Assembly: GCA_001804865.1 (NCBI GenBank) | Contig: MHBK01000057.1 | Span: 60,025 to 124,024 of the forward strand | Source: Lentisphaerae bacterium GWF2_57_35 | GTDB lineage: Bacteria; Verrucomicrobiota; Kiritimatiellia; CAIQIC01; GWF2-57-35 | Direction: 5' to 3' | DNA length: 64,000 nt | Position numbers and translations under genes: made by a program | The notes under the pieces: generated by a model | Seen by the model: only the letters and a program-made list of their open reading frames with translations | What the model was told of the DNA's origin: nothing | Databases searched by the model: none | In this document: positions 6,568 to 14,364 of the stretch, in pieces | How positions within the stretch are numbered: position 1 is the first letter of the stretch | How the letters are laid out: the number at the start of each line of letters is the position of its first letter

Positions 6568-9234
6568 ATGGCGAAAACGATGAGCGATAAGCTGCAAAAC
6601 GAAGCTTCTTCATTGACCACCGGGCTGCCCGGCCTTGACCAGGTGCTCAAGGGAGTCATGCCCGGCGACAACATCGTCTGGCAAGTCGAGTCGACCGACG
6701 ATTATCTCGCGCTGGTGAAACCCTATGCCGCGGCCGCGCGCGCCTCGGACCGAAAACTGATTTACTTTCGGTTCGCCACGCATCCGCAACTGCTGCCAGA
6801 CGATTTCGGCGCCGAGATTCACCGGCCCCGCCCCGAACTGGGATTCGAAAGCTTTACGACCGAGGTCCATCAAGTCATCGGCGAGGCCGGCCGGGGCGCG
6901 ATTTATGTGTTCGATTGCCTTTCGGAACTGGCCTCGACCTGGTGCTCCGACCAGATGCTCGGCAACTTTTTCATGCTGACCTGCCCCCGGCTGCTGGACC
7001 TCGAAACGGTAACCTATTTCGCCATCTATCGGAATTATCACGCCTCGTTTGCATTGCGGCCGATCACGGAGACGACCCAATTCCTTTTGGACGTATTCCG
7101 GCACGAGGACCACCTCTACATCCGCCCCATCAAGGTGCAATATCGCTCCACGTCGGCGATGAACATGATCCACGCCTGGGAAGGCGACGAATTCAAACCG
7201 GTCACCGCCAGCGCCATTGTCTCCAAGCTGTTGGTCTCCTCCCGCTGGCCGGGCCTGCGCACCGACAACCGCCGCGGTTTCTGGCGGCGCATTTTTTCCG
7301 AAGCCGAGACCCTGTACGAGCAGATCAAAGCCGGACAGTGCCCCCCGGAAGTCGAGAGGGACCTGTTCGAGCGCCTCAGCCGGATGGTCCTGTCGCACGA
7401 CGAGGGCATGCTCAAGCTGATCTCCCGCTACCTCACCCTGGAGGATATTTTCAGCATCCACGACCGGATGATCGGCATCGGGTTGATCGGCGGCAAAGCC
7501 GTCGGCATGTTGATTGCCCGCGCCATTCTACAGAAGACCGAGCCCAAATTCCGCGACTTGCTCGAAACGCACGATTCGTTTTTTATCGGATCGGATGTTT
7601 TCTACACATTTCTGGTTCGCAATAAGATCTGGTGGATTCGGCAAAAGCAGCAGGATCCGGAGACTTTTCTTGAAGGGGCCGCCGAGGCGCGCGAATTGAT
7701 CATGAAGGGAGTTTTCCCGGATTACACGGTCGAGCAATTCCGCGAGATGCTCGACTACTTCGGCGAATCGCCGTTCATTGTCCGGTCCAGCTCCCTGCTC
7801 GAAGACAACTACGGCAATGCCTTTGCCGGCAAGTACGACAGCGTCTTTTGCGTCAACCAGGGCTCGCGCGAAAAACGGCTGGAGGAGTTTCTGCAAGCGG
7901 TCCGGGAAATCTATGCCAGCACCCTGAGCGAAAAAGCCCTGCGCTACCGGGCGCAGCGGAACATGCTGGACCGCGACGAGCAGATGGCCTTGCTGGTAAT
8001 GCGCGTCTCGGGCTCCATCCAGGGCAAGAAGTTCTATCCGCAGGTAGCCGGCGTCGGGTTCTCGTTCAATCCTTATGCCTGGAACGAATACATCGATCCC
8101 AAGGCCGGCGTGGTCCGGCTCGTTTTCGGCCTGGGCACCCGCGCCGTGGACCGCGCCGACGACGACTACACCCGGCTCGTCGCCCTCAACGCCCCGGAGC
8201 GCCGCCCGGAAGCCAACTTCGACGAAGTCTGCCAATACGCCCAGCGCCGCGTGGACTACCTGGACTTGCAAAGCAACCAACTGACGTCCGGTTATTTCAG
8301 CGATCTGCTGGAAGAGCCGTCCGATTTTCCGCTCGATCTTTTCGCCTCGCAGGAAGCCTCGCACGACGGCAACAGCGACCCGACGCACCGCATCCTGACG
8401 TTTGACGAACTGCTCTCCTCCACCGACTTTGTAGACCGCCTCCGGGAGATGCTGCGCCTCCTCCACGAAGCCTATCAATATCCCGTGGACATCGAATTTG
8501 CGGCCAACTTTCTCAACGAAAAGCATTACACCATCAACCTGCTGCAATGCCGCCCGCTGCAAGTTCAAGGCGCGGAAGTCATCCGCGTGCCCGAGGTGGA
8601 CATCCGCGACGAGGATCGCATCCTCGAAGCGCACGGCGCCGTCATCGGCCAGGGGCGCATCCTGGACATCGATCGCTTTATTTATGTCGTCCCTTCGGCC
8701 TACGGCGCATTGCCCATCCAGGCGCGGTATGAGGTGGCCCATCTCATCGGCAAGATCAACCGCCTCGCCCCCGCGGATGACGCGTCCATCACCATGCTGC
8801 TCGGGCCGGGCCGCTGGGGCACCAGCAGCCCATCGCTGGGCATCCCGGTAAACTTCGGCGAGATCAGCCGGGTCTCGATTCTATGCGAGATCGTCGCGAT
8901 GCGCGAAAACCTGATCCCGGACGTTTCGCTGGGCACGCATTTCCTGAACGAACTGGTCGAGATGAACATGCTGTACATCGCCCTGTTCCCGCGCCAAAAA
9001 AAGAACATCCTCCATGAGGCCTTTTTTCTAAAAGCGCCGAACCGGCTGGCGGAACTCGTCCCAGAGGCGGCCTCGTGGGCCGACACCGTGAAGGTCATCG
9101 ATGTGCGCGAGGCCGCAGCCCAGGATCGGGTCGTCACCTTGAGCGCCAATGCGGTCGAACAAAAAGCCGTTTGCTATTTCCGCGTCCCGTCCGCGGAGGC
9201 CAGTTCCTTTATCAAAAACCACAAGGAGAAATGA
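6568..9234 (+). CDS. KaiC-like domain fused to PPDK-N (PEP/pyruvate-binding) ATP-grasp protein
   Basis: The first 215 residues resemble a KaiC/RecA-type fold (TGLPGLDQVLKGVMPGDNIVW), but the Walker A loop lacks the usual GKT. Residues about 300-670 match the ATP-binding N-terminal domain of pyruvate phosphate dikinase/PEP synthase, from GLIGGKAVGM to LLQCRPLQ. The last 220 residues contain LGPGRWGTSSPSLGIPV and are unassigned. I see neither the phosphohistidine swivelling domain (GGxxSHAA-like) nor the PEP-binding barrel, so it should not be called a complete PEP synthase. It is translationally coupled to the following GDH paralogue (stop TGA inside ATGA; preferred start 2 bp after the stop), so the two products probably act together. 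The start at 6568 has no strong ribosome binding site; 6580 is an alternative. Confidence 0.75.
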   Translation: MAKTMSDKLQNEASSLTTGLPGLDQVLKGVMPGDNIVWQVESTDDYLALVKPYAAAARASDRKLIYFRFATHPQLLPDDFGAEIHRPRPELGFESFTTEVHQVIGEAGRGAIYVFDCLSELASTWCSDQMLGNFFMLTCPRLLDLETVTYFAIYRNYHASFALRPITETTQFLLDVFRHEDHLYIRPIKVQYRSTSAMNMIHAWEGDEFKPVTASAIVSKLLVSSRWPGLRTDNRRGFWRRIFSEAETLYEQIKAGQCPPEVERDLFERLSRMVLSHDEGMLKLISRYLTLEDIFSIHDRMIGIGLIGGKAVGMLIARAILQKTEPKFRDLLETHDSFFIGSDVFYTFLVRNKIWWIRQKQQDPETFLEGAAEARELIMKGVFPDYTVEQFREMLDYFGESPFIVRSSSLLEDNYGNAFAGKYDSVFCVNQGSREKRLEEFLQAVREIYASTLSEKALRYRAQRNMLDRDEQMALLVMRVSGSIQGKKFYPQVAGVGFSFNPYAWNEYIDPKAGVVRLVFGLGTRAVDRADDDYTRLVALNAPERRPEANFDEVCQYAQRRVDYLDLQSNQLTSGYFSDLLEEPSDFPLDLFASQEASHDGNSDPTHRILTFDELLSSTDFVDRLREMLRLLHEAYQYPVDIEFAANFLNEKHYTINLLQCRPLQVQGAEVIRVPEVDIRDEDRILEAHGAVIGQGRILDIDRFIYVVPSAYGALPIQARYEVAHLIGKINRLAPADDASITMLLGPGRWGTSSPSLGIPVNFGEISRVSILCEIVAMRENLIPDVSLGTHFLNELVEMNMLYIALFPRQKKNILHEAFFLKAPNRLAELVPEAASWADTVKVIDVREAAAQDRVVTLSANAVEQKAVCYFRVPSAEASSFIKNHKEK

Positions 9235-9236
9235 TC

Positions 9237-10490
9237 ATGCAGGATTACCAGAACCCATTTGAAATGGCGCAGGCCCAGTTCGACGAAGCCGCCTCGGTGC
9301 TTGGGCTCGAGCCCGCCATGAAGGACATTCTCCGCTGGCCGCGCCGCGAATACAGCTTCACCATTCCCGTCCGCATGGACGACGGGTCCGTGCGCATCTT
9401 CCACGGCTATCGGGTCCAATACAACGATGCGCGCGGCCCGAACAAAGGCGGCATCCGCTGGCATCCGGCGGAAACCATCGACACCATTCGCGCGCTGGCC
9501 GCATGGATGACCTGGAAATGCGCCGTGGTCGACATTCCGCTCGGCGGCGGCGAAGGCGGCATTGCCTGCAATCCGAAGACGCTCTCCGAGGGCGAGAAGG
9601 AACGGCTGGCCCGCGGCTGGGTGCGGTGCGTGGCCCGCGAATTGGGCGAGCATCGCGACATTCCCGGCCCGGATGTCTACACCACCCCGCAAATTATGGC
9701 CTGGATGCTGGACGAATACGAAACCATCGTCGGGCGGTCGCATCCGGCCGGATTCGCCGGCAAACCGCCGGCGCTGGGCGGCTCGCTTGGCCGCAACGAG
9801 GCCACGGCGCGCGGAGGCGTGTACGCCGTACGGGAGGCGTGCAAGGCCCTGAACGTCGATCCCTGCGGCGGCACGTTTGCCATCCAGGGCTTCGGCAATG
9901 CGGGACAATACGCCGCTTTGCTGCATCCGGAGATTCTGGGCGGAGGCAAACTGATCGCCGTTTCCGACACCAGCGGCGGCATCCACGATTCCGCCGGCCT
10001 GGACCCCAAGGCCGTTGTGGACTATAAACGCAAGACGGGTCGCCTGATCGGCTTCCCGAATGCCAAGCCCATTGCCAACGAGGACATCCTCGAACTGGAT
10101 GTGGACATCCTTTATCCCGCGGCCCTCGAAAATGTGATCACCCGCGAAAACGCGGAAAGCATCAAGGCCCAGATTGTCTGCGAACTGGCCGATGGCCCCA
10201 CCACCCCCGATGCCGACCGCATCCTGCACGTCAACGGCGTACACGTCATTCCCGACTTTTTGGCGAACGCCGGAGGCGTGACCGTCAGCTATTTCGAGCA
10301 AGTGCAGGGCCTGTACAATTACTATTGGACCCAGGACGACGTGAACCGCCAGTTGGACCGCAAGATGACCGAAGCCTACCGCGTCGTAAATCAGCTGCAT
10401 CATGAGCACAAAGCCCACATGCGGCTCGCGGCCTACCTGGTGGCCATCCAACGCGTGGCGGAAGCCGTCAAACTGCGAGGATGGGTCTGA
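9237..10490 (+). CDS. Glu/Leu/Phe/Val dehydrogenase paralogue with catalytic Lys replaced by Glu
   Basis: The 417-residue protein aligns along its whole length with glutamate dehydrogenases: GPNKGGIRWHP, MTWKCAVVDIP, PGPDVYTTPQIMAWMLDE, KPPALGGSLGR, and the Rossmann motif GFGNAGQYA. Two substrate lysines (K70 and K94, matching K89 and K113 of the Clostridium enzyme) and the aspartate (D146, matching D165) remain. The catalytic lysine of the GGxKGG motif is a glutamate here (E106, codon GAA at 9552-9554). It may be a non-catalytic or regulatory subunit; Thermus thermophilus offers a precedent for a regulatory GDH subunit. The start at 9237 is chosen because AAGGAG lies 8 nt upstream; ATG 9231 would overlap the previous stop. 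It forms an operon with the preceding ATP-grasp gene. Confidence 0.88.
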   Translation: MQDYQNPFEMAQAQFDEAASVLGLEPAMKDILRWPRREYSFTIPVRMDDGSVRIFHGYRVQYNDARGPNKGGIRWHPAETIDTIRALAAWMTWKCAVVDIPLGGGEGGIACNPKTLSEGEKERLARGWVRCVARELGEHRDIPGPDVYTTPQIMAWMLDEYETIVGRSHPAGFAGKPPALGGSLGRNEATARGGVYAVREACKALNVDPCGGTFAIQGFGNAGQYAALLHPEILGGGKLIAVSDTSGGIHDSAGLDPKAVVDYKRKTGRLIGFPNAKPIANEDILELDVDILYPAALENVITRENAESIKAQIVCELADGPTTPDADRILHVNGVHVIPDFLANAGGVTVSYFEQVQGLYNYYWTQDDVNRQLDRKMTEAYRVVNQLHHEHKAHMRLAAYLVAIQRVAEAVKLRGWV

Positions 10491-10496
10491 AAAATG

Positions 10497-10522
10497 GAGC
10501 CGGGACGACCTCGTCCCGGCTC
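10497..10522. terminator. Hairpin between convergent genes
   Basis: GAGCCGGGACGA (10497-10508) pairs perfectly with TCGTCCCGGCTC (10511-10522) around a 2-nt centre. It lies 7 bp after the GDH-paralogue stop and 10 bp from the end of the convergent gene. The T-run is short, so it may be a weak bidirectional terminator. Confidence 0.7.
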
Positions 10523-10532
10523 TTCAAATGAC

Positions 10533-10982
10533 TTACCGGCGATTCCGGCTATGGCGTGGCCGTTCCGCGTAATCCTCTACCCAGATTTTAACGGTCACAT
10601 CCTGGTAATACCCAGGCTGCCACACCTGGCGTAGCCGCCCATGATACGACTCCTCAAATACCCACTGGCCGGGCACCCACTCCTGCCGCGTCTGATACTC
10701 GTAGTGGCCGGACGGCGGCGGCTCCCGAACGATCACCCGCTCCACCGGCGGTTCGATGTACACCGGCCGCTCCACCACGACCTCCCGGTTGACATACACC
10801 GGACGTTCCACCACCACCTCCCGGTAGTCCGTTCGGCAGTGGTTGTTGACCGAATCGGCTACCAGCACCCCGCCTAAAAATCCGAGTGCAGCAGCCCATT
10901 CCCTGTTCAAGGCCATAGCCGGAGTCATGGTCCCCGCAACGAGCACTGCCGCCAACACCGCCATCCAAATCCGCGTTCTCAT
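10533..10982 (-). CDS. Small exported protein with EVVVERPVY repeats
   Basis: The 149-residue product begins with a clear signal peptide (MRTRIWMAVLAAVLVAG, likely cleaved near TPAMA). The mature part has a glycine-rich hydrophobic stretch, two copies of REVVVERPVY, and a C-terminal part with WVPGQW and WQPGYYQ motifs like those in small YXWGXW-type or envelope-stress proteins. ATG 10982 is chosen over 11000 because AAAGGAGAT lies just before it. It is probably periplasmic or surface-associated; no function can be assigned. Confidence 0.7.
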   Translation of the reverse strand: MRTRIWMAVLAAVLVAGTMTPAMALNREWAAALGFLGGVLVADSVNNHCRTDYREVVVERPVYVNREVVVERPVYIEPPVERVIVREPPPSGHYEYQTRQEWVPGQWVFEESYHGRLRQVWQPGYYQDVTVKIWVEDYAERPRHSRNRR

Positions 10983-11090
10983 TTTAGATCTCCTTTCCAT
11001 CGCTTCATGGAGTGAGACGGCGCGCCTGGAGATTTATTCAATGGCCTATGTAAGCCATTGATTTTGCAGGAGAACAAAAAATTGGTCCGC

Positions 11091-12518
11091 CTATCGCGGA
11101 AAAATCGTCAAAAGGCTTCGGAATAGATTATCCGGGTCGTAAGTCTGCTTCACAGCCTGCAGCCTCGCGTAATTCTTTCCATAAGCCGCTTTCAACAACG
11201 ACTCCCCCTCTTCGGCCAGACCGGCAAAATTCAAATAGGTCCGGGCCTGGGACAGAGACTGGGTCTTGGCCAGCGAATTCCGCGCCCACTGGATATTGGC
11301 CTGGTCCTTATCCGGCTCTTCCCAGTTGGCTTCGTAGTTGACCACAAATCCCGCGCTCCGATCTCCAAAAGCGGTGGCCGACGCGTCCACGCGCCCATAC
11401 GCGCCGCCCAACTTCCAGATGTCGATGGAGGTCAGCAGGGACGGACGGGCGAGCGTATGCTCGATTAAGGCATCGATCATGGCATCGGTCAGCTCGTTAA
11501 CGATGGTCGATTTCCAGTAATACCGGCGGCCATTGGGATAATCGTCGTCGAAGAATTGTTGAATCCCCAGCCAATTCATGCGACTCGTCAGATCGGCGAT
11601 GGTCGGCTCGCAGTGCCGCAACGGGGCAACAACCCGCTCGCCCTCCTCCGGATCTCCGAGATAGCAGGCGAGCAAAAACAGCGCGTGCTCGCCGATATGC
11701 TGCGACGGAATTTCCGGCTTGTCCGGAACCGTCCACAGCGCGCCCAACACCATCAATTTGTCAGGCGCATGCGCCATGAATTCCCTCATAAAGCGAAGGA
11801 CATTCCCCGCCCTATCGAGAGAAAAAACGGGGACCGCAAGCAGGACTTCTTTGGGCATTGGATAGAGGCGCGACCGAAAAGACGTGACGACTCCAAAGCT
11901 GCCGCCGCCGCCGCGCAACGCCCACCACAAATCGGGATTCTCGTTGGCATCGGCCTTTAGCAAACGGCCGTCGGCGGTGACGATCTCCACGCCCACGACG
12001 TTGTCCGCCGCAAGTCCATGCTCGCGCAATTGCCATCCCATGCCGCCGTGCAGCGTCAAACCGGCGTAGCCCGTGGCCGTCACCACCCCCATCGGCGTCG
12101 CCAAATCATGGCGGAAGGTCGCCAGATCCACCTCGCCGAGCGTCGCTCCGCCCTCGATGACAACCGTTTCATGGCTGGCTTCCACCTCGACCGCCGCCAT
12201 ATCCGACAAATCCACCACCAATCCATTATCGCAAATGGAGCTGCCGGCCACATTATGGCCTCCACCCCGCACCGAAAGACGCACCCCCTGGTCGCGGGCA
12301 AAGTTGATGCAGGCAACCACGTCTTGGGCGCTATGGCATTGCACAATAAGCGCCGGCTTACGGTCGATCATACCGTTCCAAACAGCACGAACGTCATCGT
12401 AGACGCTCTCGCTGGGCAGGATCAGAACCCCCTCCAACCTGGACTTGAATTGATCAACGATAGCGCCTGGAAGCGCAGTCACCTCGCCTGAACTCGCGGC
12501 TATTTTGATTTCCGACAT
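11091..12518 (-). CDS. FAD-dependent oxidoreductase, berberine-bridge (BBE) family
   Basis: The 475-residue protein has the PCMH-type FAD-binding domain (RPALIVQCHSAQDV, then RGGGHNVAG with the His that binds FAD covalently), a substrate domain, and a C-terminal BBE segment ending YDPDNLFR. Relatives oxidise sugars, alcohols or aromatic compounds with molecular oxygen. The second FAD attachment point, a cysteine in bicovalent members, reads GLAADN here, so FAD is probably held by the histidine only. The start at 12518 follows GGAAGG. No signal peptide is visible, so it is cytoplasmic. The gene stands alone between repeat-rich gaps. Confidence 0.88.
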   Translation of the reverse strand: MSEIKIAASSGEVTALPGAIVDQFKSRLEGVLILPSESVYDDVRAVWNGMIDRKPALIVQCHSAQDVVACINFARDQGVRLSVRGGGHNVAGSSICDNGLVVDLSDMAAVEVEASHETVVIEGGATLGEVDLATFRHDLATPMGVVTATGYAGLTLHGGMGWQLREHGLAADNVVGVEIVTADGRLLKADANENPDLWWALRGGGGSFGVVTSFRSRLYPMPKEVLLAVPVFSLDRAGNVLRFMREFMAHAPDKLMVLGALWTVPDKPEIPSQHIGEHALFLLACYLGDPEEGERVVAPLRHCEPTIADLTSRMNWLGIQQFFDDDYPNGRRYYWKSTIVNELTDAMIDALIEHTLARPSLLTSIDIWKLGGAYGRVDASATAFGDRSAGFVVNYEANWEEPDKDQANIQWARNSLAKTQSLSQARTYLNFAGLAEEGESLLKAAYGKNYARLQAVKQTYDPDNLFRSLLTIFPR

Positions 12519-12694
12519 GATGCCCTTCCTTCCTGCTTCTCCACAAAGCTTGGATCGTATTCTTTAAGATAAGAAAAAACTGACGCAGGAGCTATCGGGC
12601 GAACGATGACCAACTCGGTCCAAAAACCTCAGAAGAATTCGGGTGCAGCTCGACACTGCCGCAGATTGTATGGGGAAAAGAAGGCGCTCAGCGT

Positions 12695-12809
12695 CCGCCT
12701 GCAGCGCTATGCGCAGCATTGCGGGCAGGGAGTGAGCGCCCTACCCACGGCAAAGAAAGGTAGGGACGGCGCTCCCTGCCCGCAGTGCTGCGCACAGCGT
12801 TGCAGGCGG
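12695..12809. repeat. Inverted pair of 35-nt palindromic repeats
   Basis: Copy one is 12695-12729 (CCGCCTGCAGCGC to GCGGGCAGG); copy two, in reverse, is 12775-12809 (CCTGCCCGCAGTGC to TGCAGGCGG). Between them, CCTACC and GGTAGG add an inner stem, so the whole block can fold into a large nested hairpin. The same unit is at 3586-3620. Confidence 0.8.
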
Positions 12810-12874
12810 GCGTCGCCGTCCGTTGTTGCGGCAGTCGAGATGCACCCGAAGAATTCCCCTCCCCTTAAAACAGC

Positions 12875-12923
12875 TTTCCAACGATTGGAAAAATCGGCTA
12901 TAAGTTTTCCAATGGTTGGAAAA
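12875..12923. promoter_or_regulatory. Tandem TTTCCAA...TTGGAAA palindromes before the DUF167 gene
   Basis: Two palindromes, TTTCCAACGATTGGAAA (12875-12891) and TTTTCCAATGGTTGGAAAA (12905-12923), have centres 31 bp apart, about three helical turns, which puts them on the same face of the DNA. The second ends 1 bp before the ATG of the next gene. This looks like a pair of operators for a dimeric regulator, or a repeat element that also supplies a promoter and ribosome binding site. The role is inferred. Confidence 0.6.
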
Positions 12924-12924
12924 A

Positions 12925-13212
12925 ATGGACTGGATCAAACAAACCGCAGACGGGGTTGAACTGAGCATTCGCGCGGCGCCGCGCGCGTCGAAGAATGCCG
13001 TACAAGGCGTGCTCGGCGACGCCTTGAAAATCCGTCTGCAAGCGCCCCCGGTCGAAGGCCAGGCCAACGAAGCGTTGCTGGATTTCCTCGCCGACGAACT
13101 GGACGTGCCCCCTCGTACGCTCCGATTGATCTCCGGCGAGACCGGCCGCAACAAGCGGGTTTTCATCGCCGGAGCCAAAGCCGAAGTCGTCAGAAATAAG
13201 CTAATAAAGTAA
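12925..13212 (+). CDS. DUF167 / YggU family protein
   Basis: The 95-residue product is a typical DUF167 protein: ELSIRAAPRASKNAVQG, LKIRLQAPPVEGQANEALLDFLA, then RTLRLISGETGRNKRV. These are small single-domain proteins found in bacteria and archaea, often near membrane or cell-division genes; their biochemical role is not established. ATG 12925 is used; a TTG at 12916 in frame would add MEK. The start codon abuts a TTTTCCAA...TTGGAAAA palindrome whose right arm supplies the only purine-rich stretch before it. Confidence 0.9.
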   Translation: MDWIKQTADGVELSIRAAPRASKNAVQGVLGDALKIRLQAPPVEGQANEALLDFLADELDVPPRTLRLISGETGRNKRVFIAGAKAEVVRNKLIK

Positions 13213-13280
13213 TCGTCGAACAGGGCGAACCAGGCGAATACACCCCATGCGAAGCGGATCAAACAGCCCTTCATAAGCAA

Positions 13281-13324
13281 AACACCCCTGTCCCGCACTT
13301 TGCAAAGTGTGGGACAGGGGTGTT
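13281..13324. repeat. REP-like long hairpin, possible bidirectional terminator
   Basis: AACACCCCTGTCCC (13281-13294) pairs with GGGACAGGGGTGTT (13311-13324), and the inner GCACTTT/AAAGTGT extends the stem to a 2-nt loop with one mismatch. It lies between the end of the DUF167 gene and the end of the convergent patatin gene. Its form resembles REP elements served by IS200-like transposases; no such transposase is in the window. Confidence 0.7.
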
Positions 13325-13412
13325 GACTATAAAACAGCAGGAATACGGCTTCCTGCGGTACGGAAGGACGGGGCCGGGCGAGCGGCGAGAAAAACCAGGC
13401 TGCGGAAAAACG

Positions 13413-14354
13413 TCAGATCTTGATTTGCTCCATCGCGGCACGATATCCCAATTCCATGGCCTCACGGGCGCGAAAGAATTCCATATAGCTGATGTGGCCC
13501 AGCTCGGGGCGAATGAGAATATCCGCCGGTTCGGTTAGCAATCGGGCCTGGGTGATTTGCGATTGGGCAATCAAGATCGAATTGCCGAGGATGTCGAAAA
13601 TATTAATCGTGCCCGGCTTATCGCGGACCAGCCATTCCTGCGCCGCCTTGATGAATTTATTGCCGAGTTTCTGAAACTGCGCATTCATGCTCTGTACAAT
13701 GGCATTCGAGGGCTCGACATGAACTTCCATTGGCGCGATGACCGGCGTGCTGGTTTTGGACGGGCGCTTGTTTTTCCCATCCGTCGGAAACCGGAAGTTG
13801 AGATCCACGGCAATGACGACATCCGCGCCCATCTGGCGCACGACATTGACGGGCATCGGGTTGACCAACCCGCCGTCGACCAGCAACTGCGTCTTGCGCC
13901 GCACGGGGGTGAAGATGCCCGGAATGGCCATGCTGGCGCGGATGGCATCCACCACATCCCCATCCTGAAGCACGACCTCTTCACCCGTCATGACGTCCGT
14001 GGCAATCGCCCGGAAAGGCACCGGCAGGGAACGCAGATCCTGTCGTTTGACGTGCTGCCGAAAGAGCTCCACAATTTTTTTGCCGTCGACGAGACCTTCC
14101 TTCGGGAACGAAATTTCGAAGAAATAATAGCCGACCTGCCGCCAATCGAGCTTCAGCGCCAACGCGACCAGTTGGTCAAGATTACCGGCCGCATAAAACC
14201 CTCCGACCAAGGCGCCGATACTCGTACCGGCCACGTAATCGACTTGGATTCCTTTTTCCTTCAGCGCCTGAAAGACGCCGAGATGCGCCCAACCTCGGGC
14301 GGCGCCGCCCCCCAAGGCCAAGCCAACGGTTTTCTTTTTTCGAGTGAAGCGCAT
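13413..14354 (-). CDS. Patatin-like phospholipase (RssA-like)
   Basis: The 313-residue serine acyl hydrolase has all the family landmarks: oxyanion loop LGGGAARGWAHLG near the N-terminus, nucleophile GTSIG (Ser in GxSxG), and the catalytic Asp in DGGLVNPMP. It would cleave acyl groups from phospholipids or lysophospholipids; no signal peptide is visible. A C-terminal extension of about 120 residues is unassigned. ATG 14354 is chosen (AGGA 8 nt upstream, 10 bp after the ROK stop); an in-frame ATG at 14396 would overlap the ROK gene. It is the last gene of the run TIGR03790-tatD-ROK-patatin. Confidence 0.88.
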   Translation of the reverse strand: MRFTRKKKTVGLALGGGAARGWAHLGVFQALKEKGIQVDYVAGTSIGALVGGFYAAGNLDQLVALALKLDWRQVGYYFFEISFPKEGLVDGKKIVELFRQHVKRQDLRSLPVPFRAIATDVMTGEEVVLQDGDVVDAIRASMAIPGIFTPVRRKTQLLVDGGLVNPMPVNVVRQMGADVVIAVDLNFRFPTDGKNKRPSKTSTPVIAPMEVHVEPSNAIVQSMNAQFQKLGNKFIKAAQEWLVRDKPGTINIFDILGNSILIAQSQITQARLLTEPADILIRPELGHISYMEFFRAREAMELGYRAAMEQIKI

Positions 14355-14364
14355 GTTGCCGATC

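Larger units (their letters stand above)
12519..12924. other. Repeat-rich gap without a credible gene
   Basis: This 406-bp stretch holds the promoter side of the FAD oxidoreductase, an inverted pair of 35-nt palindromes (12695-12809) and two TTCCAA...TTGGAA palindromes (12875-12923). Open frames across it are repeat translations with no family resemblance. Confidence 0.7.

Noticed and set aside
6568..9234. Full PEP synthase or pyruvate phosphate dikinase
   Set aside because: Only the ATP-grasp part is recognisable; phosphohistidine and PEP-binding domains were not found.
9552..9554. Frameshift or pseudogene in the second GDH
   Set aside because: The frame is intact over the full length with all other motifs present, so the Lys-to-Glu change is a substitution, not decay.
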